Part shown: piece by piece, positions 28,373 through 37,380 of the stretch | How positions within the stretch are numbered: the stretch's first letter is position 1 | How the letters are laid out: each line of letters opens with the position of its first letter | Source: Sphingomonas sanguinis | GTDB lineage: Bacteria > Pseudomonadota > Alphaproteobacteria > Sphingomonadales > Sphingomonadaceae | Direction: 5' to 3' | DNA length: 64,000 nucleotides | Assembly: GCF_019297835.1 (NCBI RefSeq) | Contig: NZ_CP079203.1 | Coordinates: 655,001-719,000, forward strand | Position numbers and translations under genes: made by a program | The notes under the pieces: model-generated | What the model was told of the DNA's origin: nothing | The model's database searches: none | What the model saw: the letters and a program-made list of their open reading frames with translations, nothing else

Positions 28373-28981
28373 TCAATGCGAAGGCCATAGCGCCAAGGCT
28401 GCATCGACCATCGATTGCAACTGTTCCGAAGGCACGCCGGAGCCTGCCTGAACGCCCATGCCCTGTAGCACCGCGAAGATCAGACTGGCCAAGCCCGACG
28501 GATCGACATTCGGCGGCAGATCGCCCTCGTCCACGGCCCGCTGGAACCGTGCGACGATCGCGGCCTGCGACGACGCCCGCCGCGCCACCACCATCGCCTT
28601 GATCGACTCGGCTTCCGAACCGCAAGCGACAGAGTGGATGACACCCAGACAGCCCTTCGGTTCCCATTGGCAGGTCATCGCCATCAATGCGCCGCGCAGC
28701 AGATGCTCGGCCACACCGCGTGCCGTAGGCTGATTCAGGGCTTCGCGGATGTAAGCGAGCTTCTCCGCCTCGTAAAGGTCGAGCGCCTTGTGGAACAGCG
28801 CCTCCTTGTTGCCGAAGGCGGCGTAGAGGCTGGGCTTGGTGATGCCCATCGCCTCGGTCAGGTCGGCCATTGAGGCGCCTTCATAGCCCTTGCTCCAGAA
28901 AACCCGGAGCGCGGAGGCCAGCGCCTGATCGGTGCAGAATTCGCGCGGGCGGCCCTTACACGCGGGCAAAGCATTTTCCAT
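28373..28981 (-). CDS. TetR/AcrR family transcriptional repressor
   Basis: A 202-residue regulator with an N-terminal helix-turn-helix (VFWSKGYEGASMADLTEAMGITKPSLYAAFGNKEALF, about residues 25-62) and a helical ligand-binding domain containing KGCLGVIHSVACG. Start ATG 28981 is the only one that begins just before the DNA-binding domain; the frame is open further upstream but overlaps the divergent gene. The start codon lies inside an operator palindrome, so the gene looks self-repressed. Inducer unknown. Confidence 0.9.
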   Translation of the reverse strand: MENALPACKGRPREFCTDQALASALRVFWSKGYEGASMADLTEAMGITKPSLYAAFGNKEALFHKALDLYEAEKLAYIREALNQPTARGVAEHLLRGALMAMTCQWEPKGCLGVIHSVACGSEAESIKAMVVARRASSQAAIVARFQRAVDEGDLPPNVDPSGLASLIFAVLQGMGVQAGSGVPSEQLQSMVDAALALWPSH

Positions 28982-29017
28982 AACGGTCGGTATAGAATTT
29001 TGCGATGGGTTTGGAAA
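28980..29017 (-). promoter_or_regulatory. tetR autoregulatory operator and promoter
   Basis: ATAACGGTCGGTAT (28980-28993) matches the two operators at 28300 and 28346 in 10-11 of 14 positions and overlaps the tetR ATG. TATACC at 28994-28989 with TTTCCA at 29017-29012 (17-base spacing) forms a plausible promoter. It would start RNA at or within a base or two of the ATG, that is, a leaderless mRNA. Confidence 0.5.
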
Positions 29018-29114
29018 GCCCCGCGCTCGACCGGTCGCACCCATTTTGAAACCTATATTAAACGTTTCGCAACGCCCGCGTGCCATTTCTGTAATCGGGG
29101 GTACAGCATTTACC

Positions 29115-31457
29115 ATGCTCAACATCGTGGGTTGCATCATCGGCCAGCATGATCCCTGGCTCATATTGCCGGCGTTCGGCGTCTGCGTCCTCGGGCTGGT
29201 GGCGTTGTTCCTGCTCCATAATCGTTCCGAGGAATGCGTCGAAATTCGGCGACGCAACTGGGTCGCGCTGGCGGCGATAACCGGCGGCGTCAGTATCTGG
29301 TGCACGCACTTCCTGGCGATGCTGGCCTATCACGGGCCGCTGCCGCTGGGGTTCGACCTGCCGCTGACCCTGGTCTCGATCGCCGCGCCGTGCCTGACCA
29401 TCTGGGCCGCACTCGCCTATATCCGGCGCAGGAAGGACTTGTCGGGCAGTCTGGTGGTCGGCAGCCTGATTACCGTCGGCGTCGGCACCATGCACCTGCT
29501 CGGCATGGCCGCACTGATCGTGCCCGCGCAAATCCATTACGAGCTGGTGGATCTGATCGCTGCGCTGATCGGCGCGATGCTATTCCTGTCCGCCGCCTTC
29601 TACATTCATGCCGAGTTGCGCGGCCCCAGCCGCCTGATCCTGTCCGTCGTGGCTGCGGCGCTCGGTATCGGCGTGCTGCATTTCGGGGCGATGACCGCCA
29701 CCACGCTGATCCCCGGCGGCGTCGTGGTCGATCCCGGTCTCCAGACCATCCAGCCCCGCATCCTCGCACGCCTCGTCGGCTTCGTGACCGCGACGATGGT
29801 GGCGGCCGTGGTCGCCGCCGCGCTGGTCGACCGCCTGCTGACCGACCTGCGTGGCCTGACCCAAGCCACCCGCGAGGGGATCGCGATCCTGCATCATGGG
29901 CGGATCGTGGAGGCCAATGCACGGCTGGCAACGATGCTGAATGTCGAGGCGAGCCGTTTGCCCCGTTCCCGACCCAATGACTGGCTCGAAGCCATCGACG
30001 GCACCGACCTGACCTCGATGGCAGAGGGCGTATCAGTCGAAACCCGCCCGCGCGGTGCGGGATCGTCCGACCGCTGCCTGGAAGTCGCGGCCCATGAGAT
30101 CGAGTATCGCGGCCGTCGCGCAACCGTGATGGCCGTGCGCGACCTGACCGAACAGCGCCGGGCCCAGCGCCAGATCGAGTTCATGGCAGTCCACGACTCG
30201 CTAACCGAACTCCCCAATCGTGCCTATTTTACTCAGGCGCTCGAAAGCGCGATCGCGCAGGCCGATCAGAAAGGGCCGTTCGCGCTGCTCGCGCTCGACC
30301 TCGATCGGTTCAAGGCTGTGAACGACCTTTTCGGCCACGCTGCGGGCGATGCCATACTCTGCCGGGTCGCGGCCATACTGACCAAGGTCATCGACGAAGC
30401 GGGCGTGGTGGCGCGCGTGGGCGGCGATGAGTTCCTGATCCTGCAGCGCGGGCTGGAAGACCCCGAATGCGTCCGCAGGCTGACCGAGACGATCCTGGAG
30501 TCGTTCGCAGCCGAAATGGACCTCAGCCGGGACCCCATGGCGGTGGGGGTCAGCATCGGCGTCTCGCTCTTTCCCCAGGATGCGACCGATGCCCAGACGC
30601 TGCGCCAGAATGCCGATGTCGCGCTCTACCGTGCCAAGACCAGCGGCCGGGGCACCGCGTCCTTCTTTGATCAGGACATGGACCGCACGATGCGCAAGCG
30701 GCTGGCCCTGGAGCACGACCTGCGCCACGCCCTGCTGCGCAACCAGATGAGACTGGTCTATCAGCCGCTGGTATCGACCGACAGCGCCGAGATCATCGGC
30801 CATGAGGCGTTGCTACGCTGGGAACATCCCGAACGCGGCTCGGTCGAGCCGCTCGAGTTCGTGCCGCTGGCGGAGGAAACGGGCATCATCCTGCAACTGG
30901 GCGAATGGGTGCTGGCGACGGCATGCCGCACCGCCGCCTCCTGGCCCGCGCCGATGACGCTGGCGGTCAACGTCTCGCCGATCCAGTTCCAGCTCCCCAA
31001 CCTAGCCGAGATCGTTGCGCGCGCGCTGAACGACAGCGGCTTTCCGGCGCATCGGCTGGAGCTGGAGATTACCGAGAACGTCCTGCTCCACGACCGCGCG
31101 TCGACCCTTAAGACCCTGCACCAGCTGAAGGCGATGGGCGTGGGCATCGTCATGGACGATTTCGGAACGGGCTACAGCTCGCTCAGCAATCTGCGATGCT
31201 TCCCGTTCGACAAGATCAAGATCGACAAGAGCTTCATTTCAGGCGTGACCACCGATGCCGCCGCACGCTCGATCATCCGGGCGATCGTCGGGCTGGGGCA
31301 GAGCCTGAACCTGCCCGTCGTCGCCGAAGGGGTCGAGACGGCCGAACAGCATCGCATGGTGCTGGAGGAAGGATGCCCCCAGGCCCAGGGTTATCTGTTC
31401 GGCCGCCCCGCCCAACCTTTGGTCGGGGCTCAGCCCTTGGCCAGAGCGCTACGCTGA
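29115..31457 (+). CDS. MHYT-PAS-GGDEF-EAL c-di-GMP turnover protein
   Basis: A 780-residue membrane protein that probably both makes and degrades cyclic di-GMP. The N-terminal seven-helix MHYT domain shows its three repeats (WCTHFLAML, GTMHLLGMA, LHFGAMT), proposed to bind a metal or sense a gas. A PAS-like segment follows (EGIAILHHGRIVEANARLATML). The GGDEF motif is intact at residues 436-440 (RVGGDEFLIL), and the EAL motif at 564-566 (GHEALLRWEHP), with DDFGTGYSSLSNL. Both catalytic sites look active. Start ATG 29115 begins the membrane domain. Its last 28 bases overlap the convergent permease. Confidence 0.93.
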   Translation: MLNIVGCIIGQHDPWLILPAFGVCVLGLVALFLLHNRSEECVEIRRRNWVALAAITGGVSIWCTHFLAMLAYHGPLPLGFDLPLTLVSIAAPCLTIWAALAYIRRRKDLSGSLVVGSLITVGVGTMHLLGMAALIVPAQIHYELVDLIAALIGAMLFLSAAFYIHAELRGPSRLILSVVAAALGIGVLHFGAMTATTLIPGGVVVDPGLQTIQPRILARLVGFVTATMVAAVVAAALVDRLLTDLRGLTQATREGIAILHHGRIVEANARLATMLNVEASRLPRSRPNDWLEAIDGTDLTSMAEGVSVETRPRGAGSSDRCLEVAAHEIEYRGRRATVMAVRDLTEQRRAQRQIEFMAVHDSLTELPNRAYFTQALESAIAQADQKGPFALLALDLDRFKAVNDLFGHAAGDAILCRVAAILTKVIDEAGVVARVGGDEFLILQRGLEDPECVRRLTETILESFAAEMDLSRDPMAVGVSIGVSLFPQDATDAQTLRQNADVALYRAKTSGRGTASFFDQDMDRTMRKRLALEHDLRHALLRNQMRLVYQPLVSTDSAEIIGHEALLRWEHPERGSVEPLEFVPLAEETGIILQLGEWVLATACRTAASWPAPMTLAVNVSPIQFQLPNLAEIVARALNDSGFPAHRLELEITENVLLHDRASTLKTLHQLKAMGVGIVMDDFGTGYSSLSNLRCFPFDKIKIDKSFISGVTTDAAARSIIRAIVGLGQSLNLPVVAEGVETAEQHRMVLEEGCPQAQGYLFGRPAQPLVGAQPLARALR

Positions 31458-32833
31458 CGCCCATAGGCGAAATAGAAGGCCAGGCCCGCCAGGTTCCAGA
31501 TGATAAAGCGGACGATGGTCGCGCTGGGCAGGCTGAACAGCAGGTAGATGCAGCCCAGAATGGCGAGCGTACCGACCAGATAGGGCTGCGGACAACGGAA
31601 CAGCCGCTTGGCCTCCGGTGCCCGGCGTCGCAGGACCATCAGGCAGGCGCCAACCGCAATGAAGGCGAGCAACGTGCCCGCATTGGCCAGCTCGGCAATC
31701 TCGTCGAGCCGGAAGATGCCTGCGACGATCGCGATCGATACGCCCGTGACCAGCGTGATGCGGGTCGGCGCACCGCTGCGCTTGCTGACCACGGCCAGTG
31801 CCTGTGGCAGCAGGCCGTCACGTGCCATGGTGAAGAAGATGCGGCTCTGGCCGTACATCATCACCAGGATGACCGAGGGCAGCGCGATGACCGCCGCCAG
31901 CGCGATCAGATGCGCGGCGGTCGGCTGGCCCAGCGAGCGCAGGACGAGCGCCAGAGGCTCGGGCGAATTGGCGAGCTGCTGGAAGGGCAGCGCGCCCACC
32001 GCGGTCACTGCGACCGCCATATAGATCAGTGTGCAGACCAGCATCGATCCGACGATGCCTATGGTCAGGTCGCGGCCGGGGTTCTTGGCCTCCTCGGCCG
32101 AGGTCGCCACCGCATCGAAGCCGTAAAAAGCGAAGAACACGATCGCCGCCGCCGCCATGACGCCGCGCTTGGCCCCGTCGACCTCGGTCGCACCGAAGCC
32201 ATAGGGCATGAAGGGATGAAGATTGGCATTGTTGAACGCGGGCAGCGCGAAGGCGACGAACACGCCCAGGGCGACCAGCTTCACGACGACCAGAATGATA
32301 TTCAGCGTGGCGCTCTCCCGCGTGCCGGCGACCAGCATCCCCATCACCGACAGCGCGACCAGCACGGCGGGCAGGTTGATGATGCCGCCGCCATGCGGCC
32401 CGGAGAGCAGCTCGGGCGGCAGATGCACCCCCGCCGCCTGGATCCAGCCGACCAGATAGCCCGACCAGCCGACCGCGACGGTCGAACAGGCCAGCGAATA
32501 TTCGAGGATCAGGCTCCACCCCACGACCCAGGCGAGCGTTTCGCCCAGCGCGGTGTAGCTAAAGGTATAAGCGCTGCCCGCCGCCGGGATCAGCGTCGCC
32601 AGCTCGGCATAGGCGAGCGCGGCACAGGCGCAGACGGCACCCGCAATGGCAAAGGCCAGAATGACAGCGGGGCCAGCCCGCTCGGCTCCCACGCCGGTCA
32701 GCGTATAGATGCCGGTGCCGACGATCGCGCCGACTCCCAGAGCGATCAGGTGCGGCCAGCTGAGCGTCTTGGCCAGCGCCTGCCCCTCCGCGTGCTGGGT
32801 GACGCTACCCAGCGACTTTCTTGGTCCGAACAT
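31430..32833 (-). CDS. APC family amino-acid permease
   Basis: A 467-residue transporter with about 12 transmembrane helices. The first carries the family signature GVGAIVGTGIYTLTG; GSAYTFSYTALGETLAWVVGWSLILEY, FFAFYGFDAVATSAEEAKNPGRDLTIGI and the LRRRAPEAKRLFRCP cytoplasmic loop are typical of cationic/neutral amino-acid (CAT/YfnA-like) permeases. Substrate is not readable. It lies 36 bases after the GntR gene on the same strand, so I place it in the same transcription unit and infer an amino-acid substrate relevant to that operon. Confidence 0.9.
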   Translation of the reverse strand: MFGPRKSLGSVTQHAEGQALAKTLSWPHLIALGVGAIVGTGIYTLTGVGAERAGPAVILAFAIAGAVCACAALAYAELATLIPAAGSAYTFSYTALGETLAWVVGWSLILEYSLACSTVAVGWSGYLVGWIQAAGVHLPPELLSGPHGGGIINLPAVLVALSVMGMLVAGTRESATLNIILVVVKLVALGVFVAFALPAFNNANLHPFMPYGFGATEVDGAKRGVMAAAAIVFFAFYGFDAVATSAEEAKNPGRDLTIGIVGSMLVCTLIYMAVAVTAVGALPFQQLANSPEPLALVLRSLGQPTAAHLIALAAVIALPSVILVMMYGQSRIFFTMARDGLLPQALAVVSKRSGAPTRITLVTGVSIAIVAGIFRLDEIAELANAGTLLAFIAVGACLMVLRRRAPEAKRLFRCPQPYLVGTLAILGCIYLLFSLPSATIVRFIIWNLAGLAFYFAYGRQRSALAKG

Positions 32834-32869
32834 CGTCGAAAAATCCCCCGCCCTCTTGGCTTGTCATTG

Positions 32870-33580
32870 TCAGTCGACGGGCGCGAACCCGCCTTTCAGG
32901 TCCATCAGCGTGGACCGGATATGCGTATCAAGCAATGCCTTAACCCGGTCGGCGTCGCGCGCCAGAAAGGCGTCGAGCTGTTCGCGATGCTCCAGATGCG
33001 CCCGTGCGTCGCGCCCGGCGGGCTGCAGATGCGCGACGACATAACGCTCGGCGAGCAGCGCGAGTTGACGGATCAACTGGATCGTCAGGGCCTGCCGTGT
33101 CGGGCGGACCATCGCCATGTGGAATTTCCGGTTGCAGATGGCGACGCGCGCCAGATCGCTGGCCGCCGCCTGGTCCAGCGACTCGAACGCGGCGACGAGT
33201 GCCGCGCGATCCTCGTCATCGGCGACGAGCGCCGCCCGCGCCGCCGCCGCCGGTTCCAGCTTCAGGCGCAGGCCGTAGATGTCCTCGGCCTGCGCAGCGG
33301 AAAGCGCGCCGATCATATAGCCGCGATTGGCGACGCCGTGGAGCAGCCCCTCCTGCTCCAGTCGGGCCATCGCCTCGCGCAGCGGTATCTTGCTGACGCC
33401 GAGTTCGGCGGCCAGCGCATCCTGGCGGATCGGTCGATCGGCGGGGATGACCCCCGCGATGATCCGTTCGCGCACGATCGCGAAGATGCGATCCGCCAGC
33501 GTCTGCACGACGATGACGCCCTCGCCCCGATGACGCCCGTCATCCAGGGCGTAGTCCGGTTGCAAGGGCATCGTCGCCAT
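32870..33580 (-). CDS. GntR family regulator, FCD type, of the GH127/lyase locus
   Basis: A 236-residue regulator: winged helix (IRQDALAAELGVSKIPLREAMARLEQEGLL, about residues 47-77) and FCD ligand domain (HM--VRPTRQALTIQLIRQLALLAERYVV). The ATG at 33580 overlaps the stop of the DapA-like gene as TGATG. The N-terminal ~20 residues before VVQTLADRIF are poorly conserved with its paralogue at 22375. Palindromic GTATAC sites at two promoters of this locus are the best candidates for its operators. Confidence 0.9.
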   Translation of the reverse strand: MATMPLQPDYALDDGRHRGEGVIVVQTLADRIFAIVRERIIAGVIPADRPIRQDALAAELGVSKIPLREAMARLEQEGLLHGVANRGYMIGALSAAQAEDIYGLRLKLEPAAAARAALVADDEDRAALVAAFESLDQAAASDLARVAICNRKFHMAMVRPTRQALTIQLIRQLALLAERYVVAHLQPAGRDARAHLEHREQLDAFLARDADRVKALLDTHIRSTLMDLKGGFAPVD

Positions 33581-34494
33581 CAGGCGGCCTTGGCCTGGCC
33601 CAGCGTCGGGCGGGTCGCGGCGGCCTTTTCGACCATCGCGATCACCTCGGCGCGGCGCTCGCCTTCGAGCACATAACGCGGCGGCAGGACGCGCTCCGAA
33701 CCGCGACCCATGACCTGCTCGGCCAGCTTGATCGACTGGACCAGATCATGCTCGGCATCGAGGTGGAGGAGCGGCATGAACCAGCGATAGATTTCCATCG
33801 CCTTGGCATGATCGCCGCGATCGAACGCCGCTACCAGCTCAACCGACTCCTTCGGGAAGGCGTTGGTCAGGCCCGAAACCCAGCCCTGCGCGCCGAGATA
33901 CAGACCCTCGAGCGCCACGTCGTCGAGACCGGCGAACAGGGTGTAGCGATCGCCGAACGCATTGCGGAAATCGGTGAAGCGACGCGTGTCGGGGGCCGAC
34001 TCCTTGACCGCAACGATGTTCTTCACGTCGACCAGCGCCTCGAGAACCGTCTGGTCGATAACCGTGCGGTACGCGGGCGGGTTGTTGTAGAGCATGATCG
34101 GCAGGCCGGTCTGGTCGGCCACGCCCTTGAAGTGGTTCACCAACTCATGCGCCTTGGGCACATAAACCATCGGCGGCAGCAGCATCAGGCCGTCGGCCCC
34201 GGCCTTTTCGGCGGCCTGCGCGTAACGCACGGCGCGGCGCGTGTCATATTCCGAAACGCCGGTGATGACCGGCACGCGGCCCGCCACCGCCTCGACGATG
34301 GCGGTCAGCACCGTCACCTTCTCGTCATAGTCGAGCGAGTTGTTCTCGCCGACCGTGCCGAGCGCGATCACGCCGGTAACGCCATCATTGACCAGATCGT
34401 CGACGACACGCTGCGTATCGGCGAGGTCGATCGAAAGATCTTCCCGGACCTGGGTCGTCACTGCGGGGAATACGCCGCGCCAGCCGATGCTCAC
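33580..34494 (-). CDS. DapA-superfamily lyase, candidate hydroxyproline-pathway deaminase (LhpC-like)
   Basis: A 304-residue TIM-barrel lyase. It has the superfamily Schiff-base Lys164 (IVAVKESAPDTRR) and Tyr136 (LYNNPPAYR) but lacks the PGRT and GTTGE motifs of DapA (here GTVGENNS). The C-terminal LHLDAEHDLVQSIKLAEQVMGRGSE is, as I recall, seen in members placed beside hydroxyproline genes (1-pyrroline-4-hydroxy-2-carboxylate deaminase). 2-keto-3-deoxy-L-arabonate dehydratase is the main alternative. Start GTG 34494, preceded by AGGAAG at seven bases. Product of the first gene of a lyase-gntR-permease unit. Confidence 0.78.
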   Translation of the reverse strand: MSIGWRGVFPAVTTQVREDLSIDLADTQRVVDDLVNDGVTGVIALGTVGENNSLDYDEKVTVLTAIVEAVAGRVPVITGVSEYDTRRAVRYAQAAEKAGADGLMLLPPMVYVPKAHELVNHFKGVADQTGLPIMLYNNPPAYRTVIDQTVLEALVDVKNIVAVKESAPDTRRFTDFRNAFGDRYTLFAGLDDVALEGLYLGAQGWVSGLTNAFPKESVELVAAFDRGDHAKAMEIYRWFMPLLHLDAEHDLVQSIKLAEQVMGRGSERVLPPRYVLEGERRAEVIAMVEKAAATRPTLGQAKAA

Positions 34495-34525
34495 AATCTG
34501 TCTTCCTGCTACTGTTTTAGATATC

Positions 34526-34562
34526 GTATACTGTTTCTAACGGGCAAATCGGATGGGGTCAA
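34526..34562 (-). promoter_or_regulatory. promoter with GTATAC palindrome for the lyase-gntR-permease unit
   Basis: Minus strand: TTGACC at 34562-34557, 17 bases, TAGAAA at 34539-34534, then ACAGTATACGATAT with the GTATAC core at 34531-34526. The 7-mer AACAGTA occurs twice downstream of the -10. The same arrangement occurs at 39807-39773 upstream of GH127. GTATAC cores are usual for FCD-type GntR operators. Confidence 0.6.
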
Positions 34563-34564
34563 TG

Positions 34565-36352
34565 TCATTCCTCATCCGGATAGGGGCCTTTTCCACCTTC
34601 TGCGATGAAACGATCGGTGCGTTGCTCGATCACGGGCAGCGGTACATAGCCGAGTTGCAGCATCGCATCATGCCAGGCGCGGATGTTGAACTTCGGCCCC
34701 AGCGCCTTTTCGGCCTTGGCCCGTGCCTTCTGGAAGGCGAGCTGGCCCATATAATAGGACAGCGCCTGCCCCGGCCATGCGATATAGCGGTCGACTTCGG
34801 TCTCGATCTCGTGATCCGACAAAGCGGTATTGTCGTGGAGATAAGCCTGCGCCTTCTCCCGGCTCCACCCCATGGCGTGGATGCCGGTATCGACGACCAA
34901 CCGCGCCGCGCGCCACGCCTGATAGGACAGCATCCCGAAGCGGTCATAGGGCGTCTTGTAGAAACCCATATCCTCACCCAGCGCCTCGCAATACAGCGCC
35001 CAGCCCTCTCCATAGGCCGAAAGATAGCTGTCGCGCCGGAACGCGGGCAGGCTCTTATTCTCCGCCGCCAGCGGCATCTGGAACGCATGGCCCGGCGCGC
35101 TTTCGTGCAGCGTCAGGGCGGGCATAGCGTATAGCGAACGCGACGGCAGATTGTAGGTGTTGACCAGATAGACGCCGGTCCCGCCGCGCCCGGCGGTGTA
35201 GAAGGGCGCGATATCGGCGGGTACCGGCTTGATCGCGAACCGGCTGCGCGGCAGGCGACCGAACCAGTCGGAGGCGATCCCGTCGAAGCTCTTGGCCAGC
35301 CACGCCGCCTTGTCGAGCAACTCTTGCGGCGTCTTGGGATAGAATTGCGGATCGGTACGCAGGAAGGTCAGGAAGGCAGGAAAGTCGCCCTTGAACTTCA
35401 CCTCCTTCATCACGCCGTCCATCCGCGCACGGATACGCTGCATCTCCGACAGGCCAATCGCATGGACCTGTTCGGGCGTCAGGTCGGCGGTGACATATTC
35501 GCGGATCTTGGACCGGTAATAGGCCTTGCCGTCGGGCAGATCATAGGCCGCCGTGCTGACCTGCGCGCGCGGGATATAGTCGTTGCGCAGGAAGGTCAGC
35601 AGCCGCTGATGCGCGGGCAGGACGTCGTCGCGGATCGCCGCTTTCGCCTCGGCTCGCAGCGCGGCGGCGGTCGCCGGCGTCATGGTGGCGGGCATGGTCT
35701 TGAACGGCTCGTAAAAGGGCTGCGCGTCGCCGACCCCGGCGTCCACCACCTGCGCCACGCCGATGTCGCGACCCGTCAGCGTGATGCGCGGCACCGTAAA
35801 GCCGCGCGCAAGACCGGCGCGCATGTTCGCGATCTGCTGGTCGTAATAGCGCGGCATCTGGTGCAGCATGGCGATGTAATCGCGATACTGGCTCTCCTTG
35901 GTGAAGCTGCCTCGCGCCCAACTGGCCAGATTGCCCCAGAAGCTGGTGTCCGAATTGAGCGGCTTTTCATATTCGCGGAACCGCTGTGCGGCGAGCAGCG
36001 CGTCGATCTGGCCGCGATAGACCACATAGTCGGTGCGCACGTCGGGGGAGAGTTTTGCCGGATCGATCGCGTCGAGCGCCTTGGCGGTCGCCTCCCATCT
36101 CGCCAGTCGCGCGGCTTGCGCGGCGGGGCCGACATCGGGCAATTGCCGCGAACCCGCGCTGCCGCTGTCCTCATCGGCGGCGGCCTGGCTGATCCGCCAC
36201 TGATATTCGGCATCCGACAGCGCGCGAAAGCGGGCGTCCGGCGTGGCCGCGACCTTGCGGGTGGCCTGGGAGCGACCCTTGGCCTGCGCCGCGCCCGGCG
36301 ACATAGCCGCCAGAGCCGCTCCTGCCAGCAGCCATCCGATCCGGTTCGTCAT
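34565..36352 (-). CDS. DUF885 secreted metallopeptidase-like protein
   Basis: A 595-residue exported helical protein. Signal MTNRIGWLLAGAALAAMSPGAAQA. The zinc motif HESAPGH (416-422) and EGWALYCEALGEDMG are hallmarks of DUF885, a family related to M32-type carboxypeptidases and annotated as hydrolases of unknown substrate. ATG 36352 was chosen because AAAGGGGG lies seven bases upstream; the frame also allows a TTG at 36373. The gene begins 17 bases after the imine reductase stop and is therefore in the same operon as GH127. Confidence 0.88.
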   Translation of the reverse strand: MTNRIGWLLAGAALAAMSPGAAQAKGRSQATRKVAATPDARFRALSDAEYQWRISQAAADEDSGSAGSRQLPDVGPAAQAARLARWEATAKALDAIDPAKLSPDVRTDYVVYRGQIDALLAAQRFREYEKPLNSDTSFWGNLASWARGSFTKESQYRDYIAMLHQMPRYYDQQIANMRAGLARGFTVPRITLTGRDIGVAQVVDAGVGDAQPFYEPFKTMPATMTPATAAALRAEAKAAIRDDVLPAHQRLLTFLRNDYIPRAQVSTAAYDLPDGKAYYRSKIREYVTADLTPEQVHAIGLSEMQRIRARMDGVMKEVKFKGDFPAFLTFLRTDPQFYPKTPQELLDKAAWLAKSFDGIASDWFGRLPRSRFAIKPVPADIAPFYTAGRGGTGVYLVNTYNLPSRSLYAMPALTLHESAPGHAFQMPLAAENKSLPAFRRDSYLSAYGEGWALYCEALGEDMGFYKTPYDRFGMLSYQAWRAARLVVDTGIHAMGWSREKAQAYLHDNTALSDHEIETEVDRYIAWPGQALSYYMGQLAFQKARAKAEKALGPKFNIRAWHDAMLQLGYVPLPVIEQRTDRFIAEGGKGPYPDEE

Positions 36353-36369
36353 GCTTATACCCCCTTTGC

Positions 36370-37380
36370 TCAACCCTTCAGCGCCGTCACGTCCCGGTAG
36401 AGATCGGCCGAAATCTCGACCCCCTCGACCAGCGAAACCTGACGCGCCGTGTAGCGGCGGGCGGAAGGCAGCCGTGCCCCCTGCCCCGTGATCGCCCCGA
36501 ACATCGCCTCGGCCCGATCCTGATGCTCGGGTAGAAGATCACCGAGGAACCCATTGGGATCGATCGCAATAATCAACTCGCCACCCAACGGCGAACCGCC
36601 ACGCCCGCCGTCCCATTCGATCGACTCCCGGCTCGTCATATCGCCGATCAGAGGACCGGCGAGCAGTTCGACCATCGCCGCCAGCGCCGATCCCTTGTGC
36701 CCGCCGAATGTCCGCATCGCGCCGGACAGGATCGCGGCCGGGTCGCTGGTCGGCTTACCCTCGCTATCGACGCCCCAGTCGTCGGGCACGCTCTTGCCCG
36801 CCCGGCGATGGAGTTCGATTTCGCCGCGCGCGACCATGGAAGTGGCGAAGTCGAAGACGAAGGGCGGCCCGTCCGGGCGTGGCCAGCCGAAGGCGATGGG
36901 ATTTGTGCCGAACACCGGCTCCGCCCCGCCCGACGGCGCGACCCAGGCATGGCTGGGCGTGAAGGCGAGCGCGACCAGTCCCTCCTCCGCCAGTTCCTCC
37001 ACTTCGGGCCAGAGCGCGGCAAAATGGACGACATTGTTGAGGGCCAGCGCAGCGATGCCGTTCCCCCTGGCCTTCTCGATCAGGGCGGGCTTGCCGGTCT
37101 GAAAGGCGAGTTGTGCAAAGCCGCCGCCGCCATCGACACGGACCAGCGCGCGGGCGGGATGCGACAGCACCGGCTCGGCATCGGGGACGACCACGCCCTT
37201 CTCGATACTGGAGACCGCGACCAGCAGGCGGTAGATACCGTGCGAGGCGCATCCGTCGCGCTCGCCCGCTACCATCGTCTCGGCGACCGCCTCGGCATGG
37301 GCAGGGGCCAGTCCCGCACCCAGCAGCTTGGCCCGCGCCAGCGCCCGCAATTCGTCCAGCGTCATCCGCACGCAGGTCAC
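36370..37380 (-). CDS. Ldh2-type imine reductase, DpkA/LhpD-like (delta1-piperideine/pyrroline-2-carboxylate reductase)
   Basis: A 336-residue NAD(P)H oxidoreductase of the malate/L-lactate dehydrogenase 2 family. ASHGIYRL, VVHFAALWPEVEELAEEGLVAL, GTNPIAFGWPR, FDFATSMVARGEIE and FGGHKGSALAAMVELLAG are the motifs. From memory they follow Pseudomonas DpkA more closely than malate or ureidoglycolate dehydrogenase, which suggests reduction of a cyclic imino acid to proline or pipecolate. It starts at a GTG overlapping the GH127 stop as GTGA; an ATG five codons in is possible. Substrate is an inference. Confidence 0.78.
   Translation of the reverse strand: MTCVRMTLDELRALARAKLLGAGLAPAHAEAVAETMVAGERDGCASHGIYRLLVAVSSIEKGVVVPDAEPVLSHPARALVRVDGGGGFAQLAFQTGKPALIEKARGNGIAALALNNVVHFAALWPEVEELAEEGLVALAFTPSHAWVAPSGGAEPVFGTNPIAFGWPRPDGPPFVFDFATSMVARGEIELHRRAGKSVPDDWGVDSEGKPTSDPAAILSGAMRTFGGHKGSALAAMVELLAGPLIGDMTSRESIEWDGGRGGSPLGGELIIAIDPNGFLGDLLPEHQDRAEAMFGAITGQGARLPSARRYTARQVSLVEGVEISADLYRDVTALKG

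Noticed and set aside
31196..33676. 826-residue open frame on the plus strand
   Set aside because: It runs antisense through the permease and GntR genes, is extremely rich in Arg/Gln/Asp, and has no domain; high GC gives such shadow frames.
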